Source of the DNA: Flavobacteriaceae bacterium
Lineage (GTDB): Bacteria; Bacteroidota; Bacteroidia; Flavobacteriales; Weeksellaceae
Direction: 5' to 3'
Assembly: GCA_031276535.1 (NCBI GenBank)
Contig: JAISMV010000060.1
Coordinates: 1-40,764, forward strand
Length of the DNA stretch: 40,764 nucleotides
The position numbers and the translations under genes are program-made. Below are positions 35,234 through 40,764 of the stretch, one piece after another; the stretch's first letter is position 1, and every line of letters begins with the position of its first letter. The notes under the pieces are model-generated. The model had not been told where the DNA came from. It saw only the letters and a list, made by a program, of their open reading frames with translations, and searched no databases.

Positions 35234-36250
35234 TCAAAGTTTCGGACGAAACTTCTTATAGTTGAAATTTTTTGATACAACCACTTTCCCCTCATCGGTA
35301 ATTATTATACAACTATAATCCGGATATTTATTGATTAGATCCAGTCCTGCTTTTTTTCCCAATACCATCAACGAAGTACTGAAACCGTTCGCCGTTTCAG
35401 CGCTGGGTCCGAAAACCGTAACACTGCAAAGACCAGTTGCCGGATACCCCGTTACGGGGTTAATGATATGAGAATAGCGTTTTCCGTTGAAAACAACAAA
35501 TTTTTCATAGCTTCCCGATGTAGTTACAGCCCCTTGGCGTAAGGGAACCACAGCAACAAGCTTATCGGTATCAAAAGGGTTGGTAATGCCTATATTCCAG
35601 TCCTTGCCATCGGGCTGTGTCCCCCAGGTGCTCATATCTCCCGAACCGTTTACAATCCCGGACTTAACCCCTTTAGCTATCATCATGTCACGGCATTTGT
35701 CCGCCGCATAGCCTTCACCTAAAGCTCCAAATCCGATTTTCATCCCTTTTAGTTTCAGGAAAATAGTTGATTGAATACTATCTAATACGATATTTTTATA
35801 TCCGACCTTTTCTACTGATCTTTTAATTTCTTCAGGAGTAGGCATCGTGGTCATAGAACCGTCGAACTTCCATATTCTGTCCATTGCAGCAAAGCTTATA
35901 TCAAAAGCTCCGTGGGTGATTTCAGAAAAATACAACGCCCTTTTAGTCAATTCAAAAACTTCCCTGTCCACTTTTACAGGACGAATACCCGCATTTCTAT
36001 TCACCTCGGATACCTGAGAATCAGGCTTCCAATCCGAAATTAAATTTTCTATACGCGTAATTTCCGCTATGATCGTATCAATGTGGCGTTCTGCCGACAA
36101 CGAATCCCCTGCCACGACAGTTATATCAAACCGCCCGCCCATCAGCAACGTTGTCTTTTTTCGCAAGGTCTGCCCCATACAGAGTAATCCGTATAAAAAC
36201 AGAACCACGGTAACAGACGCCTTTGAATAAAAAATGTATCTTCCCGACAT
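35234..36250 (-). CDS. apbE: FAD:protein FMN transferase (ApbE family)
   Basis: ApbE covalently attaches FMN from FAD to Ser/Thr of exported proteins. The 338-aa product has an N-terminal hydrophobic signal, so it should act in the periplasm. Family motifs are LMGGRFDITV, IENLISDWKPDSQVSEVNRNAG, GALGEGYAADK, VNGSGDMSTWG, TTSGSYEKF and SHIINPVTGYP. The usual Lys in the AxGxGYAxDK-like segment is Glu. ATG 36250 is preferred over 36280, which would overlap the upstream gene by 14 bp. It is the last gene of the redox operon, 16 bp after the PepSY reductase. The DUF2271 protein is a plausible substrate. Confidence 0.93.
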   Translation of the reverse strand: MSGRYIFYSKASVTVVLFLYGLLCMGQTLRKKTTLLMGGRFDITVVAGDSLSAERHIDTIIAEITRIENLISDWKPDSQVSEVNRNAGIRPVKVDREVFELTKRALYFSEITHGAFDISFAAMDRIWKFDGSMTTMPTPEEIKRSVEKVGYKNIVLDSIQSTIFLKLKGMKIGFGALGEGYAADKCRDMMIAKGVKSGIVNGSGDMSTWGTQPDGKDWNIGITNPFDTDKLVAVVPLRQGAVTTSGSYEKFVVFNGKRYSHIINPVTGYPATGLCSVTVFGPSAETANGFSTSLMVLGKKAGLDLINKYPDYSCIIITDEGKVVVSKNFNYKKFRPKL

Positions 36251-36266
36251 ATTGTACAAATTTACA

Positions 36267-38468
36267 TCAATAACAGTCAATAAGTATTTGTCCTTTGGAT
36301 TTATAATATGCTATTCCGTTGCCGTTTTTTTCCATGCAGATTGCATCTAAAACGGTTTCTACATCCTGCTGCATAGCCCGTGAACCACAAATCATCAGCA
36401 TTCCTCCCCGTTGCAGCAAATGAGAAAAAAAGTCGGCATCTCTTCGTACCAGATCCATCACATAGCATTGATTGCCTTCACGTGAAAAAGCAATATGAAA
36501 ACTTTTCAGATACTGTTTCCGTACCTGATCTTCCACAAATTTTCCGTGTCGGCGGACTATCTCCGTTTCTTTTCGGAAACCACAATATAAATGACATTCC
36601 GTTTTTTTCTTATTCCCTTCTATCATACCCATGAAAGGAGCTATACCGGTACCGTTGGCGATCATCGCCACTACAGGGGCTTTTTCAGGAAAATGAAATT
36701 CGGCATTACGGATAATGCGCGCTCGGATAACAGATCCCGGCGTAAGTCCGTACAGATAACCGGAACCTAAACCCGAAGGATGCAGCTTCACCACCAGTTG
36801 TATATTACCTTTACTTTTACCGATGGAGTAAAGGCGTTCTCTACCATCACCGGCAGGATAAATCGCCAACAGGTCGCCTGAGGTAAATTTAGCCCTCATA
36901 CCCGGACATATGGTAAGAATGAACGTCTGATCGATATCGTCAACAGCCGTTTTTTCCAGCACTGTCATTTTTTGCAGGTTCGCCGGTTTTTTACCGTACA
37001 ATGCAGGAACCGTAACCAGCGGGATCTCCGTCTTCCTGCTCCAGGCTTTTACCCATTGGATAAATTGTTCGGGTGACTTGTCGCTTACCGTGTATAAATC
37101 CAAAAGTGGATTTGCCCAATCCTGTGCTGCCAGCAATGCGTCCACTTTTCGGGCATATCCGCAAAAATCGGGGTATGCTCTGGAACCAAAGCCCACAACA
37201 GATATATTAACGGTATGTTTTTGCGGATGTTTTTTTATTAGCGATGCCAGCTTGTTTGCGTTGGATGGCGCATCACCCAAGCCGTGTGTAGAAGTAAAGA
37301 CAATGATATGCTCTGCTTTTGGGAAAACCGTATAATTATTTAATTCCGTAAGGTAGGACGTCTGTTTGGCAGAAAGCAACTGTTTGTGTATGGCATCGGC
37401 AAAACGCAGAGTACTGCCGTTTTCAGAACCTGCCAATAAGATAAATTTACTCTCTGACGGCTTGTATTTGTTCTTGATCCTCACTACCCTGCGCCGCAAT
37501 GTAATAGTGAACCCCGAATAAATAAAAAATAAAATGCTGAGAGATGCAACGACCAAAATGACCGCCCATACGATGCTGGTGCGCCCGGTATGCAAATCCA
37601 GACTTAAATTTTCAAGCAGCACGGTTTGGGGATAAACGACTTCACTGAGGATCTCTCCGGTAAACTGGCTGACCTGTATTTCCCGTTCTTTTAGTTTAAG
37701 GGTATAATATTCCTCCGGATCATCCGAAAAAGGAAATTCTATATTTCGTACTTCCGCAAGCGGTGTATTTTTAAATACTGAAAATTCTGCAATATTTTTT
37801 TTATCTGTTATGTCTTCGGAAATTTCCGTATGGGTTTGACGGCTTATTTCGTATTCCGGCAAAAGCTTAAACCTCACCATTGACAGATAGGTGCCGGTAA
37901 GTGCAATGATAACTATGGGTATGAGCAATAACCTCCCCACAACAACATGATAATGTTGTGCGAAATAGTCTTTTATCGTTTTAGAAAAGAACCGGCGTAA
38001 TCCCCGTTGTCTCTGTATCACCAGAATAATTCCCAATCCGGCTATCAACAAGAGCAGAAAAGCAATAATTCCTACAAAAAACCTTCCTGCCTCATGGAGG
38101 AACAGAGAACGATGGAGAGATGTAACCCATTGAATGAACGCGCTTTTCTTTTGAGGTGTTCCCAATATCTTACCTGTCCTCGGGTCAATGCAGGCGTGCA
38201 CATCATTTCCCTCTTTGTCAATTCCTTCCAGTGTCACAAACAAATTATCGTCGACACTTATTTCAATTATTTCCGGATAGGTACTGCTTAAAGCGGATAA
38301 TGTTTCCGATAGTGTTATCTTGTCGAAATCATGTACACGATAGGGCGATATTTTCTCCTTTACCGTATCTGTTGCCAGTATGATACCGGTTATTGAGGCT
38401 AATGCTAAAAAAAGCGAAGAAAACACCGCCAAAACCAAGTGTGTATATCGCCAGACAGAAAGGGTCAT
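36267..38468 (-). CDS. PepSY-membrane/flavodoxin/NADPH-flavin reductase fusion protein
   Basis: This 733-aa inner-membrane electron-transfer protein is fused from three parts. Residues 1-330 are a PepSY_TM unit with four membrane helices and a periplasmic PepSY region; histidines near membrane segments (H10, H119, H125, H172, H174, H293) could bind heme. Residues about 342-475 are a flavodoxin domain (LLAGSENGST, STHGLGDAPSN, VVGFGSRAYPDFCGYA). Residues about 500-733 are a CPR/sulfite-reductase-like FAD/NADP module with RLYSIGKS (FAD), NGTGIAPF (605-612) and ICGS (693-696). It should pass electrons from NAD(P)H through FAD and FMN across the membrane. Related PepSY_TM proteins include the ferrisiderophore reductases FpvG and FoxB. 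Confidence 0.9.
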   Translation of the reverse strand: MTLSVWRYTHLVLAVFSSLFLALASITGIILATDTVKEKISPYRVHDFDKITLSETLSALSSTYPEIIEISVDDNLFVTLEGIDKEGNDVHACIDPRTGKILGTPQKKSAFIQWVTSLHRSLFLHEAGRFFVGIIAFLLLLIAGLGIILVIQRQRGLRRFFSKTIKDYFAQHYHVVVGRLLLIPIVIIALTGTYLSMVRFKLLPEYEISRQTHTEISEDITDKKNIAEFSVFKNTPLAEVRNIEFPFSDDPEEYYTLKLKEREIQVSQFTGEILSEVVYPQTVLLENLSLDLHTGRTSIVWAVILVVASLSILFFIYSGFTITLRRRVVRIKNKYKPSESKFILLAGSENGSTLRFADAIHKQLLSAKQTSYLTELNNYTVFPKAEHIIVFTSTHGLGDAPSNANKLASLIKKHPQKHTVNISVVGFGSRAYPDFCGYARKVDALLAAQDWANPLLDLYTVSDKSPEQFIQWVKAWSRKTEIPLVTVPALYGKKPANLQKMTVLEKTAVDDIDQTFILTICPGMRAKFTSGDLLAIYPAGDGRERLYSIGKSKGNIQLVVKLHPSGLGSGYLYGLTPGSVIRARIIRNAEFHFPEKAPVVAMIANGTGIAPFMGMIEGNKKKTECHLYCGFRKETEIVRRHGKFVEDQVRKQYLKSFHIAFSREGNQCYVMDLVRRDADFFSHLLQRGGMLMICGSRAMQQDVETVLDAICMEKNGNGIAYYKSKGQILIDCY

Positions 38469-38479
38469 AAGATCTTGTG

Positions 38480-38962
38480 CTACGAAATTTTGTTGAGCCT
38501 TACATATCGAATATACCCTTTTCCTTCCGTTTTGCCGGAAAGTCCTTCCGTGGTCAGGGGTATCTCCAGATCGTCCTTATAATAATTCTGGTCTTCCACC
38601 GCCGTTTCAAAGCGCAGCTTATACCCGGTATTGATCTTGGAATCTTCTATTTCAAACAGGGTTACGCTGCGATCACCGCCAGTAACCGAAGCTCCTGTCC
38701 TTGCACTGATGTTTTCAGGTTTTTTGGAATAGAATTTATACCATTCTTTGAGGCTGTTATACCATCTTTTATCACTTCCCATCACGTATACCGTCTTTTC
38801 ATATTTACCTTTCGAATCTATGAGTGATACTACTATATAAGCTCCTTCGCCCATGTAATTGGACATTTGAAGCAAACATTTGTATTTACCGGTCTGTGCG
38901 GATGCCGGTAAAGAAAAAAGACTTATCAATACCCCCATCAGGCATAATCTAAATAACTTCAT
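38480..38962 (-). CDS. DUF2271 periplasmic protein with flavinylation-like motif
   Basis: The 160-aa protein has a signal peptide ending at ASA (about residue 22) and a single beta-rich domain of the DUF2271 type. KRWYNSLKEWYKFYSKKPENI precedes the motif T89-G90-A91-S92-V93-T94. This resembles the [ST]GA[ST]x[ST] site where ApbE attaches FMN, although the usual upstream Asp is Ser86 here. It lies 11 bp before the PepSY reductase gene and 4 bp after the ankyrin gene. I infer that it is the periplasmic, FMN-carrying electron acceptor. The family assignment is by pattern and the flavinylation is untested. Confidence 0.8.
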   Translation of the reverse strand: MKLFRLCLMGVLISLFSLPASAQTGKYKCLLQMSNYMGEGAYIVVSLIDSKGKYEKTVYVMGSDKRWYNSLKEWYKFYSKKPENISARTGASVTGGDRSVTLFEIEDSKINTGYKLRFETAVEDQNYYKDDLEIPLTTEGLSGKTEGKGYIRYVRLNKIS

Positions 38963-38966
38963 ATTA

Positions 38967-40466
38967 CTATTTTAAAAAATCTATGGTTATATTGTTTTTA
39001 GTTAAAAATTCATTTTCTTTTGCCAAATCATATGCGGTCTCGTCAAACTCGGTAAGAATATCTTTTTTAGCACCTATGGATAATAAATATTTCAGGATTT
39101 CGGTGTCTTTAGCTATCATAGCTGCTTTGTGTAAGACCGTAAGCCCTTCATTATTTTTTGCGTTTACGTTAATATTCAGATTTGCTATTTTTTTCAATAA
39201 AGTCAGATCATTTTTGGTGATGGCTACGTGATATAATGTATTTCCGTCTTTTTGAAGGGAAGTAAAGTCTAAGCTTTTATCCTGCAATTTTTTCAACTTA
39301 GCTTCAAAATCTTCTTCTTGTTGAGCATTGTTGGGAGCGCCGGCTCTCAGAGGTCTGTAAGACTGTATCAGATAGTAAGCCAGACTATTTCCTTCCTTGT
39401 CCTTTATCTTTATATCTGCTCCTTTATCTAAAAGTAGAGATACTACATCGGGAGAGCCTTGTTTTACTGCTGCGGTTAACGCGGATTCTCCTTTGGCGTT
39501 TACGGCATTAACGTTTTTTATTTTGGATACCAGAAGTCCTACAATTTCCACCTCTTTGCCTGATGCTGCGTTAATTAATGGGGTATTCCCATCATTATCG
39601 GCTTTATTCACATCTACTCCTTTAGCTAAAAAGTAGTTAACAATTTCGGATTGTTTTTGTCTCCGTACGATCGTATGCAGCACGTTATCTCCATTTTCGC
39701 CGGTAATCGTAGGCTTTATCTTCAGTTCCTCCACCAGATATTGGTATACTTCGATCGGACTTGTACTTCGGCGGGTGCCTTGTGCAGCCATGAGAAGTGC
39801 GTTATCGGTATATTTTACTCCTTTTTTCAAAAGTGTTTTCAACAGTTCCAGATTACCTGCCCTTGCCGCATAGTTAAAGGCTGTGTTTCCGTTGTTGTCA
39901 ACGTCACTCAACGATAGTCCTTTTGATACGAAATAATTGGTAAGGGAAAGGTCTTTATCGCTTGGTATGGCTAGCAAAAGAAGGCTTGCGCCGTCTCTGT
40001 ATTTGCTTTTAACATCAATTCCGGCTTTAAAAAAAGCTTCATATACGGCAACATTGGTCTGTCCGTTTCCTGCAGCAAAAGCAATGGGAGCGATTCCGTG
40101 GCTGTCTTCCAATCTGATATCGGAACCTTTGTCAATCAGGTATTTCACAATTTCCGCGTTCCCTTTACTGGCTGCCCAATGGAGGTAAATACGGTTGTCA
40201 TGCGTAAGTTTACTAATGCTGTTTCCTTTTTGTTCCAATAAAAATTTGATCGTTGCATTGGGCGCATCATTGTTAATAGCCATAGAGGTAGCATCAAAAG
40301 CCATGCCATTGAGTTCTGTCGGGCTGTTGCCTTTTGCTATTTCGGCTTGTACGGCGGCTACGTCAGGTTTTGTTTTCCAGAAATCCTGACTTAAAAGCGT
40401 ATTACCCTGCTGTGCTTTTAGTATAAAAGCCACCAGAGTAAGAGATATAAGAAATATTTTTTTCAT
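38967..40466 (-). CDS. Secreted ankyrin-repeat protein
   Basis: The 499-aa protein has a cleavable signal peptide (MKKIFLISLTLVAFILKAQQ) followed almost entirely by ankyrin repeats. Clear units are IYLHWAASKGNAEIVKYLID, VNKADNDGNTPLINAASGKE, VNAKGESALTAAVKQGSPDV and VNAKNNEGLTVLHKAAMIAK. I count about ten repeats, some degenerate. A periplasmic ankyrin protein should act as a binding scaffold. ATG 40466 is preferred to an in-frame codon at 40493. It is the first gene of the four-gene redox operon, 4 bp before the DUF2271 gene. The partner is unknown. Confidence 0.88.
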   Translation of the reverse strand: MKKIFLISLTLVAFILKAQQGNTLLSQDFWKTKPDVAAVQAEIAKGNSPTELNGMAFDATSMAINNDAPNATIKFLLEQKGNSISKLTHDNRIYLHWAASKGNAEIVKYLIDKGSDIRLEDSHGIAPIAFAAGNGQTNVAVYEAFFKAGIDVKSKYRDGASLLLLAIPSDKDLSLTNYFVSKGLSLSDVDNNGNTAFNYAARAGNLELLKTLLKKGVKYTDNALLMAAQGTRRSTSPIEVYQYLVEELKIKPTITGENGDNVLHTIVRRQKQSEIVNYFLAKGVDVNKADNDGNTPLINAASGKEVEIVGLLVSKIKNVNAVNAKGESALTAAVKQGSPDVVSLLLDKGADIKIKDKEGNSLAYYLIQSYRPLRAGAPNNAQQEEDFEAKLKKLQDKSLDFTSLQKDGNTLYHVAITKNDLTLLKKIANLNINVNAKNNEGLTVLHKAAMIAKDTEILKYLLSIGAKKDILTEFDETAYDLAKENEFLTKNNITIDFLK

Positions 40467-40570
40467 TTGTTTAAATGTATTTATTTTTATCAATTTATAG
40501 GAGATTTTTCGTTAAAATATTGCATTGGATCGGTTTACCAATTAGTAACGGAAATTCTCCATTTATGAAT

Positions 40571-40606
40571 ATAATTCACAAGGTGATGTGAATTATCTGT
40601 GAAAAT
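40571..40606. promoter_or_regulatory. Operator-like cluster of TTCACA/TGTGAA sites
   Basis: ATAATTCACA (40571-40580) and TGTGAATTAT (40587-40596) form a perfect 10-bp inverted repeat around six bases. A third TGTGAA follows as a direct repeat 11 bp after the second (40598-40603). The cluster lies 105-135 bp upstream of the ankyrin gene start and just inside the upstream terminator. Direct repeats at one helical turn are typical of response-regulator sites. The arrangement is the reverse of a CRP site (TGTGA-N6-TCACA). The regulator is unknown. Confidence 0.45.
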
Positions 40607-40609
40607 AAC

Positions 40610-40650
40610 AAAAAACAGCCGGTACGGCAAATACCGGACTGTTTTTATTT
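40610..40650. terminator. Bidirectional intrinsic terminator
   Basis: ACAGCCGGTA and TACCGGaCTGT (40615-40642) form a 10-bp stem with one bulged A and a 7-base loop. It is flanked by five A on the left and TTTTT on the right, so it can act on both strands. It separates the truncated upstream gene from the ankyrin operon. Confidence 0.75.
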
Positions 40651-40664
40651 TTAAATATTTACCG

Positions 40665-40764
40665 TTAGTATGTCAATAATGATACTGCAGAAACTTTTGC
40701 CGCCTCTACAACCAATCCGGCTTTTGCCGTTGCGGTTTTTGGATCTATCACATAGATGGTAGGG
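40665..40764 (-). CDS. C-terminal end of a protein, possibly DUF4374/XusB-like (cut by window edge)
   Basis: An open frame enters from the window edge and ends at TAA (40665-40667). The visible 32 residues begin PTIYVIDPKTATAKAGLVVE and end KVSAVSLLTY. The pattern (IYVIDPKT...KAGLVVE...ISA-like...LTY) recalls the C-terminus of DUF4374 beta-propeller proteins such as XusB, a siderophore-binding lipoprotein partnered with a PepSY protein in Bacteroides. The neighbouring PepSY operon supports this, but 32 residues are too few for certainty. Confidence 0.5.
   Translation of the reverse strand, partial: PTIYVIDPKTATAKAGLVVEAAKVSAVSLLTY

Noticed and set aside
1-40764. tRNA or rRNA genes
   Set aside because: Reading the intergenic regions on both strands showed no cloverleaf with conserved T-loop text and no rRNA sequence.

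Overview
The window is a chromosomal segment of a Bacteroidota bacterium, most likely Flavobacteriales (possibly Weeksellaceae; the genus cannot be fixed from this sequence). The DNA is AT-rich. Many genes are preceded by the Bacteroidota -7 promoter motif TAnnTTTG instead of a sigma-70 box. A DUF4271 membrane protein precedes hemD, and several protein families here (DUF4136, DUF2271, PepSY fused to a flavoprotein reductase) are common in this phylum.

Region 1 (1-1067) has no protein gene. It holds the right end of a short inverted-repeat element, two ~168-bp direct repeats and a cluster of small perfect palindromes. A DUF4136 lipoprotein gene follows.

Region 2 (1830-15585, minus strand) is a fused S10-spc-alpha ribosomal protein operon. 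It contains rplC-D-W-B, rpsS, rplV, rpsC, rplP, rpmC, rpsQ, rplN-X-E, rpsN, rpsH, rplF-R, rpsE, rpmD, rplO, secY, infA, rpmJ, rpsM-K-D, rpoA and rplQ. It starts at its own promoter upstream of rplC, without rpsJ, and ends at a strong intrinsic terminator. The rpmC and rpmJ genes (58 and 38 codons) were found by reading the gaps.

Region 3 (15935-35072) is ordinary housekeeping and transport. It carries asnA, a DASS symporter, a membrane-anchored GH25 muramidase, a YceI lipoprotein, an orphan ABC ATPase, thioredoxin, recX, a small heat shock protein, a DedA protein, a glutamate/aspartate-type symporter, an N-carbamoylputrescine amidase-like enzyme, DUF4271-hemD, purM, a NUDIX protein, an SRPBCC-like protein, aroQ, a PerM/AI-2E permease, a YciO-type protein and dgt. 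Two full copies of a MITE-like element (175 and 191 bp) flank the YceI/ABC gene pair. One touches the leader of the muramidase gene and the other sits on the stop codon of the ABC gene.

Region 4 (35234-40764, minus strand) is the most interesting part. A secreted ankyrin-repeat protein, a DUF2271 protein with a TGASVT flavinylation-like motif, a 733-residue PepSY-membrane/flavodoxin/ferredoxin-reductase fusion and an ApbE flavin transferase form a tight operon. A truncated gene lies just upstream at the window edge, and its C-terminus resembles DUF4374/XusB-type proteins. The set reads as a route that carries electrons from NAD(P)H across the inner membrane to a covalently flavinylated periplasmic protein, probably for ferric-siderophore or other metal reduction. 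This is inference from domain content.
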